Notes under the pieces: model-generated | What the model saw: only the letters and a program-made list of their open reading frames with translations | What the model was told of the DNA's origin: nothing | Databases searched by the model: none | Translations under genes and position numbers: made by a program | Origin: Pseudomonadota bacterium | Lineage (GTDB): Bacteria > Pseudomonadota > Alphaproteobacteria > Caulobacterales > Caulobacteraceae | NCBI GenBank assembly: GCA_023424215.1 | Contig: JAFAEC010000068.1 | Location: forward strand, 1-40,339 | Length of the DNA: 40,339 nt | Direction: 5' to 3' | Part shown: in pieces, positions 1 to 8,255 of the stretch | Layout of the letters: every line of letters starts with the position of its first letter | How positions within the stretch are numbered: position 1 is the first letter of the stretch

Positions 1-114
1 CTCGGCGGCCGCCTGGCTGGCTCCGCGGGCGGCGCGCTCCAGCAGGCTCTGGGCGGAGGCGGGCGCGGCCGATGCGGACACGGCGGCGGCGACGAGCAGC
101 GCACGGGCGATCAT
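1..114 (-). CDS. N-terminal fragment of an exported protein (cut by window edge)
   Basis: Read right to left, an ATG at 114 opens a frame that runs off the window after 38 codons. The first 22 or so residues look like a Sec signal peptide: Met-Ile-Ala-Arg, a run of Ala/Leu/Val, then Ala-Ser-Ala-Gln, with likely cleavage after the last Ala. The mature part visible is only 16 residues, Ala- and Ser-rich. A GGAAGG ribosome site lies 5-10 bases before the ATG. The gene diverges from rpmF, with 250 bases between the two starts. Function cannot be told from this piece. The signal peptide is seen directly; export to the periplasm is inferred. Confidence 0.7.
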   Translation of the reverse strand, partial: MIARALLVAAAVSASAAPASAQSLLERAARGASQAAAE

Positions 115-249
115 GGGAACCTTCCGGTCATCTGGAGAAAGAAGCGTTGCTGTAAGGACCAGGCTGCCGGCCAGGCCAGTGAATTGCCGGCAAGCTTTGC
201 GGCTGGATTCCGCCACTTTTCACGACAGGGGGAACCGCGCGGCCCGGCC

Positions 250-278
250 TTGAAAAGCAGCGCGGCTTCATGCATAAG
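250..278 (+). promoter_or_regulatory. Candidate promoter for rpmF
   Basis: TTGAAA at 250-255 matches the -35 consensus at five of six bases. Exactly 17 bases later, CATAAG at 273-278 matches the -10 at four of six. It would give a leader of roughly 80 bases before rpmF. The rest of the 115-364 gap holds no further gene that I can see; one GANTC site lies at 206-210. Assigned by eye only. Confidence 0.4.
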
Positions 279-364
279 CCCGCGCTCGCGTGGCGGCTCT
301 TCCGGGGGCCGCCGCTGTTGTTTTCGCGCTCTCATGGGCGCCCGACCAGAAGATTGAGACGGAC

Positions 365-547
365 ATGGCCGTTCCGAAGCGGAAAGTATCGCCCTCGCGT
401 CGCAACATGCGCCGCGCCCACGACGCCCTGGGCACGAACGCCTACGTCGAGGACAAGGACACCGGCGAGCTGAAGCGCCCGCACCACATCGACCTGAAGA
501 CCGGCACCTATCGCGGCCGCCAGGTCCTGACGCCGAAGGAAGACTAG
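365..547 (+). CDS. rpmF: 50S ribosomal protein L32
   Basis: A 60-residue protein, the usual length for bacterial L32. It starts MAVPKRKVSPSRR, the typical basic N-terminus, and continues with the DALG and RPHHIDLKTG stretches characteristic of alphaproteobacterial L32. It is part of the large ribosomal subunit near the peptidyl-transferase region. The start at 365 was chosen because mature L32 begins exactly here; upstream in-frame starts would add residues unlike the family. No CxxC zinc pair is present, so this is the zinc-free form. A perfect terminator follows 28 bases after the stop, so rpmF appears to end its own transcript. Confidence 0.97.
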   Translation: MAVPKRKVSPSRRNMRRAHDALGTNAYVEDKDTGELKRPHHIDLKTGTYRGRQVLTPKED

Positions 548-575
548 GTCTCCCATCGACGGTGAAGCCACCGGA

Positions 576-603
576 CGGCGCGCGGTTTTCCGCGCGCCGT
601 TTT
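576..603 (+). terminator. Intrinsic terminator after rpmF
   Basis: CGGCGCGCGG at 576-585 pairs perfectly with CCGCGCGCCG at 590-599 around a TTTT loop, and TTTT follows at 600-603. This 10-base-pair stem with a U-tract is the clearest intrinsic terminator in the window. It separates rpmF from the lipoprotein gene downstream. Confidence 0.9.
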
Positions 604-641
604 CGTGCGTTGATGCGCCCTCGACTCACCGGAGGGCCTCC

Positions 642-1241
642 ATGATCCGCCGCCTGCTCCTCACGTCCGCCGTGCTCGCCCTGGCCGCCTGCGGGGCGGA
701 GGACTCCGGCGCGCCCGAAACGGCCCCCGAACCGACCCCGCCGCCGGCCGCCAGCTCGACCGCACCGCAACTGGGCGCCGAGGGCTGGGGCCCGCTGCGC
801 ATCGGCATGACCCGCGCCGAGGTCGTCGCGGCCCTGGGAGAGGACGCCAACCCCGAGGCGGTCGGCGGTCCGGACCCGGCCAGTTGCGACGAGTTCCGGC
901 CCGAGCGTGCGCCGGAGGCGATGCTGGTCATGATCGAGCGCGACCGGCTGACCCGCATCTCGCTGATCCGCCCCTCGGACGTGACCACGGAGCGCGGCTA
1001 CGGGGTGGGCGATCCCGGCGACGGGATCGCGGCGGCCTACGGGGCCGAGGCCGTGCGCGAGCCGCACAAGTACGAGCCGGCGCCAGCGGGCTACATCACC
1101 GTCTGGAGCCGCGGCGGAGGCGCCGGCTACGTCGAGGACCCGGAGGCCCGCGGTCTCGTCTTCGAGGTCGGGCAGGACGGGGCGGTGAAGGCCATTCGCG
1201 CCGGCGGCCCTTCGATCCAGTACGTCGAAGGCTGCGCCTGA
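642..1241 (+). CDS. Putative lipoprotein of unknown function
   Basis: A 199-residue protein. Residues 1-17 are a lipoprotein signal: MIRR, a hydrophobic stretch and the lipobox Leu-Ala-Ala-Cys with the acylated Cys at 17. A low-complexity Pro/Ala/Glu linker follows to about residue 45. The globular part contains a GWGPLRIGMTRAEVVAALG stretch, resembling the short repeat found in other small alphaproteobacterial lipoproteins, and two further Cys (near residues 86 and 198) that could form a disulfide in the periplasm. The ATG at 642 has a GGAGGG ribosome site 5 bases upstream. The gene sits alone between the rpmF terminator and eno. Membrane anchoring is well supported; the role is unknown. Confidence 0.85.
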   Translation: MIRRLLLTSAVLALAACGAEDSGAPETAPEPTPPPAASSTAPQLGAEGWGPLRIGMTRAEVVAALGEDANPEAVGGPDPASCDEFRPERAPEAMLVMIERDRLTRISLIRPSDVTTERGYGVGDPGDGIAAAYGAEAVREPHKYEPAPAGYITVWSRGGGAGYVEDPEARGLVFEVGQDGAVKAIRAGGPSIQYVEGCA

Positions 1242-1275
1242 ACGATCCGGTCAGTTCCGGCGGCGGCGGCTCGCC

Positions 1276-1305
1276 TTGCTCCGGCTGCTCCGGACGGGCT
1301 AAACG
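1276..1305 (+). promoter_or_regulatory. Weak candidate promoter for eno
   Basis: TTGCTC at 1276-1281 and GCTAAACG at 1298-1305, spaced 16 bases, loosely resemble the Caulobacter housekeeping pattern (TTGACGS, then GCTANAWC). It lies 36 bases before the eno start, in the only gap between the lipoprotein gene and eno. Visual match only. Confidence 0.3.
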
Positions 1306-1341
1306 CGAGCCGATCCTCGCCATCCGCACCCGGAGCGCTCC

Positions 1342-2619
1342 ATGACCGATATCGCTGAAATCGTCGCCCGCCAGATCCTCGACAGCCGGGGCAACCCCAC
1401 GGTCGAGGTCGATGTGGTGCTGGACGACGGCAGCTTCGGCCGCGCCGCGGTGCCGTCGGGCGCTTCCACGGGCGCTCACGAGGCGGTCGAGCTGCGCGAC
1501 GGCGACAAGGACCTGTGGGGCGGCAAGGGCGTCCAGAACGCGGTCGACGCGGTCAACGGCGAGATTTTCGACGCCCTGTCCGGCATGGACGCCGAGGACC
1601 AGCGCCGCATCGACGAGGCGCTGATCTCGCTGGACGGCACGCCGAACAAGGGCCGTCTGGGCGCCAACGCCATCCTCGGCGTCAGCCTCGCCTGCGCCAA
1701 GGCCAGCGCGATCAGCTCGAACCTGCCGCTGTATCGCTACCTCGGCGGCGTTTCGGCCCGGGTGCTGCCGACCCCGATGATGAACATCATCAACGGCGGG
1801 GCCCACGCCGACAATCCGATCGACATCCAGGAGTTCATGATCCTGCCGACCGGCGCGGAGAGCTTCTCGGAGGCCCTGCGCATGGGCGCCGAGATCTTCC
1901 ATGCCCTCAGGAAGGCGCTCAAGGACGCGGGTCACAACACCAACGTGGGCGACGAGGGCGGCTTCGCCCCCAACCTGCAGTCGGCCGAGGCCGCGCTGGA
2001 GTTCATCACCAAGGCGGGCCAGTCGGCCGGCTATCTGGCCGGCGAGGACTTCCAGCTGGGCCTCGACGTCGCCTCGACCGAGTTCTTCAAGGACGGCAAG
2101 TACGTCATGAGCGGCGAGGGCAAGACCTTCGACCAGGACGGCATGGTCGGCTACCTCGCCGACCTGTGCGAGCGCTTCCCGATCGTCTCCATCGAGGACG
2201 GCTGCGCCGAGGACGACTTCGACGGATGGAAGCTGCTGACCGAGCGGCTCGGCGACCGGGTGCAGCTGGTCGGCGACGACCTGTTCGTGACCAACCCGGC
2301 CCGTCTGGCGGCCGGCATCGGCGAGGGTCTGGCCAACTCGATCCTCATCAAGGTCAACCAGATCGGCACACTTTCCGAGACCCTGGATGCGGTCGATATC
2401 GCCCATCGCGCCGGCTATACGGCGGTGATGAGCCACCGCTCGGGCGAGACCGAGGACTCGACCATCGCCGACCTCGCCGTGGCCACCAACTGCGGGCAGA
2501 TCAAGACCGGCTCGCTGGCCCGCTCGGACCGGACCGCCAAGTACAACCAGCTGCTTCGCATCGAGGAGATGCTGGGCGACCAGGGCGCGTATTACGGCGA
2601 CGGCATGCTGCTGAAGTAG
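1342..2619 (+). CDS. eno: Enolase
   Basis: A 425-residue protein of normal enolase length. It interconverts 2-phosphoglycerate and phosphoenolpyruvate in the cytoplasm and needs Mg2+. The N-terminal domain carries the DSRGNPTVEVDV stretch and the flexible SGASTG loop. The barrel domain carries the metal-binding Asp/Glu in SIEDG and VGDDL, the catalytic Lys in the signature ILIKVNQIGTLSET, and the SHRSGETED loop. The ATG at 1342 matches the usual N-terminus (a few residues before IVARQILDSRG). It lies about 550 bases upstream of the PDH cluster, so two consecutive parts of central carbon metabolism are neighbours; ftsB lies between. Confidence 0.98.
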   Translation: MTDIAEIVARQILDSRGNPTVEVDVVLDDGSFGRAAVPSGASTGAHEAVELRDGDKDLWGGKGVQNAVDAVNGEIFDALSGMDAEDQRRIDEALISLDGTPNKGRLGANAILGVSLACAKASAISSNLPLYRYLGGVSARVLPTPMMNIINGGAHADNPIDIQEFMILPTGAESFSEALRMGAEIFHALRKALKDAGHNTNVGDEGGFAPNLQSAEAALEFITKAGQSAGYLAGEDFQLGLDVASTEFFKDGKYVMSGEGKTFDQDGMVGYLADLCERFPIVSIEDGCAEDDFDGWKLLTERLGDRVQLVGDDLFVTNPARLAAGIGEGLANSILIKVNQIGTLSETLDAVDIAHRAGYTAVMSHRSGETEDSTIADLAVATNCGQIKTGSLARSDRTAKYNQLLRIEEMLGDQGAYYGDGMLLK

Positions 2620-2649
2620 GGCCGGGGCAGGGCTGCAAAACCTGCGGCC
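2620..2649 (+). terminator. Weak hairpin just after eno
   Basis: GGCCG at 2620-2624 pairs with CGGCC at 2645-2649, and inside it CAGG at 2628-2631 pairs with CCTG at 2641-2644 with a three-base bulge. It begins one base after the eno stop. No U-run follows, so it may only protect the transcript end or slow the polymerase. Confidence 0.3.
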
Positions 2650-2679
2650 GAGCTACGGTTCGTTAGGCATTTTCGGTCA

Positions 2680-2700
2680 GGACTCATTGATCACGAGTCC
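2680..2700 (+). promoter_or_regulatory. Hairpin carrying two GANTC methylation sites before ftsB
   Basis: GGACTC at 2680-2685 and GAGTCC at 2695-2700 form a six-base inverted repeat around a nine-base spacer. Each arm contains a GANTC site (GACTC at 2681, GAGTC at 2695), the target of the cell-cycle methylase CcrM in Caulobacterales. The repeat ends 8 bases before the ftsB ribosome site AAGGAG (2709-2714). A regulatory role is inference. Confidence 0.45.
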
Positions 2701-2721
2701 GCGCTCAGAAGGAGCGTCCGA

Positions 2722-3051
2722 GTGCCCGAGCGGATGAAGCCCTACGTCCCGTCCTGCGTGCTGTTGCTGCTGATCGCCTATCTCGGCGTGCAGGCCCTCA
2801 CGGGCGAGCGCGGCCTGCTGGGCGGCGGCGAGCGCGAGGCTATGCTGCTGCGGCGCGAGGCCCAACTGGCGCAGATCCTGGAGGAGCGACGGGACCTGGA
2901 GGTCCGCGTCCGCTATCTGCGCACGGACAGCCTGTCGCGCGACCTGCTGGAGGAGCGGGCGCGGGCCGTTCTCGGCTTCGCCGACCCCCGCGACTATGTG
3001 ATCCGCGTCTCCCATCCTGTCTCCGAACGGGTCCCCGCCGCGAGATCGTGA
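2722..3051 (+). CDS. ftsB: FtsB/DivIC-like septum formation initiator
   Basis: A 109-residue protein with the FtsB/DivIC plan: a short cytoplasmic N-terminus, one membrane helix (about residues 9-25, rich in Leu/Ile), then a charged heptad region (about 36-75, Arg/Glu/Leu) that should form a coiled coil in the periplasm. FtsB pairs with FtsL and FtsQ and helps switch on septal peptidoglycan synthesis. The GTG at 2722 is preferred because AAGGAG lies 7 bases upstream; the in-frame ATG at 2734 is too far from it. The position between eno and pdhA is common in alphaproteobacteria. The C-terminal tail after the coil is short and without a recognised motif. Confidence 0.85.
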   Translation: MPERMKPYVPSCVLLLLIAYLGVQALTGERGLLGGGEREAMLLRREAQLAQILEERRDLEVRVRYLRTDSLSRDLLEERARAVLGFADPRDYVIRVSHPVSERVPAARS

Positions 3052-3079
3052 ACTTTAGTTACAGCTTCGCCGGGCCGCT

Positions 3080-3109
3080 TTGCGTTTCGGGAACGAAGGC
3101 TGCTAAAGC
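3080..3109 (+). promoter_or_regulatory. Candidate promoter for the pdh operon
   Basis: GCTAAAGC at 3102-3109 fits the Caulobacter -10 pattern GCTANAWC at seven of eight bases. TTGCGT at 3080-3085, 16 bases before it, could serve as the -35. It lies in the 114-base gap before pdhA, which otherwise holds nothing I can identify. Confidence 0.45.
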
Positions 3110-3165
3110 CCCTTTCCGTAACGACAGAGGCCCCGTGTCGCGGGCCCAGCCGGGAGTGAAGACGG

Positions 3166-4194
3166 ATGGCGAAAGCCCCCGCCGCCAAAGCTGATTCCAG
3201 CAAGGCCAGGAGTATCCCCAACACGCCTCAGGCCTCGAAGGAGGACCTGCTGCGCTACTACCGCGAGATGGTGCTCATCCGCCGCTTCGAGGAGCGCGCG
3301 GGCCAGCTGTACGGCATGGGGCTGATCGGCGGCTTCTGCCACCTGTACATCGGCCAGGAGGCCGTGGCGGTGGGCGTGCAGGAGAGCGTCAAGCAGGGCC
3401 ACGACAAGATCATCACCGGCTATCGCGACCACGGCCACATGCTGGCCGCCGGCATGGACCCGAAGGAGGTCATGGCCGAGCTGACCGGCCGGATCGGCGG
3501 CTCGTCCAAGGGCAAGGGCGGCTCGATGCACATGTTCGACGTGCCCACCGGCTTCTACGGCGGCCACGGCATCGTCGGGGCCCAGGTGGCGCTCGGCACC
3601 GGCCTGGCCTTCGCCGGCAAGTACCGCGGCGACGACTCGGTGGCCTTCGTCTACTTCGGCGACGGGGCCGCCAACCAGGGCCAGGTCTACGAGAGCTTCA
3701 ACATGGCCCAGCTGTGGAAGCTGCCGGCCATCTACATCATCGAGAACAACCAGTACGCCATGGGCACGTCGATCGAGCGCTCGTCGGCGACGACCGAGCT
3801 CTACCAGCGAGGCGCCAGCTTCGGGATCCCGGGGGAGCAGGTCGACGGCATGGACGTGCTGGCCGTGCGCGACGCGGTCGCCCGGGCGGTCAAGCGGGCG
3901 AGGGAAGGCGGCGGCCCCTTCATCCTGGAGGTGAAGACCTACCGCTACCGCGGCCACTCGATGTCCGACCCGGCCAAGTACCGCACCAAGGAGGAGGTCG
4001 ACGAGGTAAAGAAGACCCGCGACCCGATCGAACACGTCAAGATGCTGCTCGAGCAGGCCAAGGCCGGTGACGACGAGCTCAAGGCCATCGACAACGAAAT
4101 CAAGGCGATCGTCGCCGAAGCCGTTCAATTCGCCCAGGAGAGCCCGGAACCCGATCCGTCCGAGCTCTACACCGACGTCTACGTGGAGGCCTGA
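3166..4194 (+). CDS. pdhA: Pyruvate dehydrogenase E1 component, alpha subunit
   Basis: A 342-residue protein, normal for E1-alpha of the alpha2beta2 type. With PdhB it decarboxylates pyruvate using thiamine diphosphate and passes the acetyl group to a lipoyl arm. The ThDP/Mg2+ motif GDGAANQG lies at about 165-172 and ends with ENN at 193-195. The GGSSKGKGGSMHMF loop (about 111-124) and the YRYRGHSMSDPAKYR loop are both family hallmarks. The first 20 residues are Ala/Lys-rich and probably disordered. The ATG at 3166 is preceded by a purine-rich GGGAGTGAAG. Only 3 bases separate its stop from pdhB, so the two are surely co-transcribed. Confidence 0.97.
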   Translation: MAKAPAAKADSSKARSIPNTPQASKEDLLRYYREMVLIRRFEERAGQLYGMGLIGGFCHLYIGQEAVAVGVQESVKQGHDKIITGYRDHGHMLAAGMDPKEVMAELTGRIGGSSKGKGGSMHMFDVPTGFYGGHGIVGAQVALGTGLAFAGKYRGDDSVAFVYFGDGAANQGQVYESFNMAQLWKLPAIYIIENNQYAMGTSIERSSATTELYQRGASFGIPGEQVDGMDVLAVRDAVARAVKRAREGGGPFILEVKTYRYRGHSMSDPAKYRTKEEVDEVKKTRDPIEHVKMLLEQAKAGDDELKAIDNEIKAIVAEAVQFAQESPEPDPSELYTDVYVEA

Positions 4195-4197
4195 TCC

Positions 4198-5564
<1,367 letters not shown>

Positions 5565-5568
<4 letters not shown>

Positions 5569-5879
5569 GCGGCCTCGAGGAGCATCAGCTGAAGACGCCG
5601 GACAGCGTCGCCGCCGATCCGGAGGCCATCGAGATCATCCGTATGTGGTGGTCGAAGGACGAGCCGGTGATGTCGGTGAAGCCCGCCTTCAACGACCCGG
5701 CGAAGTTCGGTCAGCTGCTCGCCATCGCCGCCCGCCACATGGCCTACGGCTACGCCGTGCGTCACGGGCACGACGAGCAGCAGGCCTACAACCGAATTCT
5801 CCAGGGGCTGAGCGAGGTCATCAAGTCGGACAACGTCCGCACGCTCGCCGAGCCGACGCCGACCGGGAGCGTGCAATGA
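5565..5879 (+). CDS. Small DUF5076-like protein inside the pdh operon
   Basis: A 104-residue cytoplasmic protein with no signal or membrane segment. The middle has EIIRMWWSKDEPVMSVKPAFNDPAKFGQ and then a probable helical half (LLAIAARHMAYGYA, then EQQAYNRILQGLSEVI). I recognise it as resembling the DUF5076 family, whose role is not known to me. It is coupled on both sides: its ATG overlaps the pdhB stop (ATGA at 5565-5568) and its TGA overlaps the pdhC ATG (ATGA at 5876-5879). This suggests production in step with E1-beta and E2 and a role with the PDH complex, for instance in assembly or regulation. That role is inference from position alone. Confidence 0.85.
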
Positions 5880-7138
5880 CCGACATCCTGATGCCCGCGC
5901 TGTCGCCCACCATGGAGGAGGGCGTCCTGGCCAAGTGGCACATCAAGGCCGGCGACACGGTCAAGGCCGGCGACGTCATCGCCGAGATCGAGACCGACAA
6001 GGCGACCATGGAGGTCGAGGCCGTAGACGAGGGCGAGGTCGAAGAAATCCTCGTCGCCGAGGGCAGCGAGGGCGTGAAGGTCAACACTCCGATCGCCCGG
6101 CTGAAGGGGGAGGGCGTCGCGCCCGCCCCGACCCCGAAATCCGACGCGCCCAAGGCTGCGGAGCGGCCGACAGCGGAGGCCGCTCCGGCGAAGGCTGAGC
6201 CTGTGAAGTCGGCGCCGGCGCCGAAGGCCGCCGATGGCGGGCGCCTCTTCGCCTCGCCTCTGGCCCGACGCATCGCGGCCCAGAACGGCATCGACCTGAA
6301 GACGGTCAAGGGCACCGGCCCGCACGGCCGCATCGTCCGCCGCGATGTCGAGGGGCTGAAGGGCGGCGGCGCTCCGGACGCCGCCGCGACGGCGGCGACC
6401 CGCGAGACGCGTCCCGTGCAGTCGCTGGCCCAGATGGGCATCCCCGACGGCAGCTACGACCTCATGCCGCTGGACGGCATGCGCAAGGCCATCGCCCGGC
6501 GCCTGACCGACAGCTTCCGCGACGTGCCGCACTTCCCGCTGACCATCGACTGCGAGATCGACGGCCTGCTGGCCGCCCGCGCCCGCGTCAATGCGATGCT
6601 GGAGAAGGACGGGATCAAGGTCTCGGTCAACGACTTCGTCATCAAGGCCTCGGCCATGGCGCTGAAGGCCGTGCCCGAAGCCAACGCCAGCTATTCGCCC
6701 GAAGGGCTGGCCATGCACCACCACGCCGACGTGGCCATGGCGGTGGCCATCGACGGCGGCCTGATCACCCCGATCATCCGCAAGGCCGAGACCAAGTCGC
6801 TGCGCGAGATCGCCACGGAGTCGAAGGACCTCGCCAAGCGGGCCCGCGACCGCAAGCTGAAGCCCGAGGAATTCCAGGGCGGCACCTTCTCGGTGTCGAA
6901 CCTCGGCATGTTCGGCATCAAGGCCTTCGCCTCGATCATCAACGAGCCGCAGGGCGCGATCATGAGCGTCGGGGCAGGGGAGCAGCGCCCGGTCGTGAAC
7001 AACGGCCAGCTGGCCGTGGCCACGGTGATGACCGTCACCCTGACCTGCGATCACCGCGTGGTGGACGGCGCCGTTGGGGCCCGCTTCCTGCAGGTCTTCA
7101 AGGCCATGATCGAAGACCCGGTGACCATGCTGGCCTGA
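5876..7138 (+). CDS. pdhC: Dihydrolipoamide acetyltransferase, PDH E2 component
   Basis: A 420-residue E2 with one lipoyl domain (1-80, Lys42 in ETDKATME), an Ala/Pro/Lys linker, a peripheral-subunit-binding domain (about 122-160: FASPLARRIAAQNGIDL, then GTGPHGRIVRRDVE) and the catalytic core. The core has the DHRVVDG motif, with His at about 393 and Asp at about 397 as acetyltransfer residues, and the family C-terminus ending in Leu-Ala. It moves the acetyl group from the lipoyl arm to CoA and forms the core of the complex. The ATG at 5876 overlaps the preceding TGA and places the lipoyl domain exactly at the N-terminus. One E2 lipoyl domain plus one on PdhB gives two arms per protomer set. 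Confidence 0.97.
   Translation: MTDILMPALSPTMEEGVLAKWHIKAGDTVKAGDVIAEIETDKATMEVEAVDEGEVEEILVAEGSEGVKVNTPIARLKGEGVAPAPTPKSDAPKAAERPTAEAAPAKAEPVKSAPAPKAADGGRLFASPLARRIAAQNGIDLKTVKGTGPHGRIVRRDVEGLKGGGAPDAAATAATRETRPVQSLAQMGIPDGSYDLMPLDGMRKAIARRLTDSFRDVPHFPLTIDCEIDGLLAARARVNAMLEKDGIKVSVNDFVIKASAMALKAVPEANASYSPEGLAMHHHADVAMAVAIDGGLITPIIRKAETKSLREIATESKDLAKRARDRKLKPEEFQGGTFSVSNLGMFGIKAFASIINEPQGAIMSVGAGEQRPVVNNGQLAVATVMTVTLTCDHRVVDGAVGARFLQVFKAMIEDPVTMLA
5978..6024 (+). repeat. 47-base direct repeat, copy 2 (lipoyl domain of pdhC)
   Basis: Identical to 4300-4346 in pdhB; the distance between the two copies is 1678 bases. See the first copy for extent and phase. Confidence 0.95.
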
Positions 7139-7139
7139 T

Positions 7140-7192
7140 CTCCCGGCTTGAAGGCCGTGTCGGCCTCGGGCCTTATGCGGCCCGGGAGGGGG
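7140..7192 (+). promoter_or_regulatory. Folded leader over the ribosome site of the DUF3667 gene
   Basis: The pdhC to DUF3667 gap can fold into a three-way junction. The outer stem is CTCCCG (7140-7145) with CGGGAG (7183-7188). The first inner hairpin is GGCCG/CGGCC (7153-7157 and 7161-7165). The second is GGGCC/GGCCC (7068+100 to 7072+100, that is 7168-7172, with 7179-7183), which competes for one outer base. The outer stem covers the GGGAG of the ribosome site. The pairing is seen; regulation is inference. Confidence 0.35.
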
Positions 7193-7193
7193 C

Positions 7194-8162
7194 ATGCCGG
7201 ATTCGGGGATCGCATCTGCCGGCGCGCCGGGCTGCGCCGCCTGCGGCGCGCGGCTGCACGGCCGCTACTGCCACGACTGCGGGCAGGACGCCGAGGCGCG
7301 CCCGCGCGCGCTGCGCGAGTGGGCGGAGGAGGCCTTCTCCGAATCCAGTCTTGTCGACGAACGGACCGCGCGCACGCTCGTCGCCCTGACGACGCGCCCG
7401 GCCCGTCTGCTGGAGGCCTACCGGACGGGCGCCGGCAGCCGCTATCAGACGCCCACCAAGCTGTTCGTCGTCGCGACGGCGCTGTTTCTCGTCTGCCTGA
7501 ACTTCGCGAACGTGGCGCTGTACCAGTTCGTCGCCCAACCCATCGATCCGGCGCGGCCCGTGGTCGCCCGCGCCGATCCCGACGGCGTCACCGTCCACCT
7601 CGACAATGCGCGGCAAGCCGATCTCTGGATGCAACGGCGCGTCGAGCCTTCGGTCCATCCGGCGGTGACCGGGGCGATCGATCTTGCCGCGGCGCGCGCC
7701 ACCTCCAACCCGGACCGGCAGAACCTCCTCTACGAGAATCAGAACAATCGCGAACTGGCTGTCGTTTCGGAGCGGCTGGCCGACTGGCTCCCCAACGCCC
7801 TCTGGCTGCTCATGCCCCTCTACGGCCTGCTTCTGGCGCCGTTCTTCGGGCGAAAGCGGTACCTGATGGAGCACCTCGTCTTCGCCATGTGGGCGCACGT
7901 CGTCGCGTTCGGCCTGCTCAGCCTGCTGGCGCTCGCGAACAAGTGGGGGGCGGGCCTTCCCGTCTGGCCGCTCGGCGGGCCCTATCTTCTCTACTTCGCG
8001 GCCGCGGCCCGCTCCTACTACGGGGTCTCGACGGTCGGCGCCCTGTGGCGGGGCGTGGCGCATCTGGCGGCCTATTTCTGCCTGGGGCTGATCCCGGCGG
8101 CGCTGGTGGTGATGATTTCCGCGATGGACTTCGCGGCGTTCCTCGCCTTCATCTCCGCCTGA
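7194..8162 (+). CDS. DUF3667-like membrane protein with N-terminal zinc ribbon
   Basis: A 322-residue protein. Near the N-terminus is a four-Cys motif, CAACGARLHGRYCHDCGQ (CxxC, then CxxC after 9 residues), typical of the DUF3667 family and probably binding zinc on the cytoplasmic side. The YQTPTKLFVVATALFLVC region starts the first membrane helix. A soluble loop of about 140 residues follows, then about four more helices near the C-terminus. The ATG at 7194 follows a strong GGGAGGGG ribosome site. It lies between pdhC and lpdA on the same strand, so it may be co-transcribed with them. The function is unknown; a link to PDH rests on position only. Confidence 0.8.
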   Translation: MPDSGIASAGAPGCAACGARLHGRYCHDCGQDAEARPRALREWAEEAFSESSLVDERTARTLVALTTRPARLLEAYRTGAGSRYQTPTKLFVVATALFLVCLNFANVALYQFVAQPIDPARPVVARADPDGVTVHLDNARQADLWMQRRVEPSVHPAVTGAIDLAAARATSNPDRQNLLYENQNNRELAVVSERLADWLPNALWLLMPLYGLLLAPFFGRKRYLMEHLVFAMWAHVVAFGLLSLLALANKWGAGLPVWPLGGPYLLYFAAAARSYYGVSTVGALWRGVAHLAAYFCLGLIPAALVVMISAMDFAAFLAFISA

Positions 8163-8255
8163 CAATTTGTATCCGTACCGGGCAGGGGAGTGGTCCGCTC
8201 CACCCTCGGCGCGTTAAAGAGGCTCCCCGCGGAAGACTCGCGCCAAGGAGGGCCC

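Noticed and set aside
270..364. Longer rpmF start codons upstream
   Set aside because: L32 begins MAVPKRK in all relatives I know; extra residues would not resemble the family.
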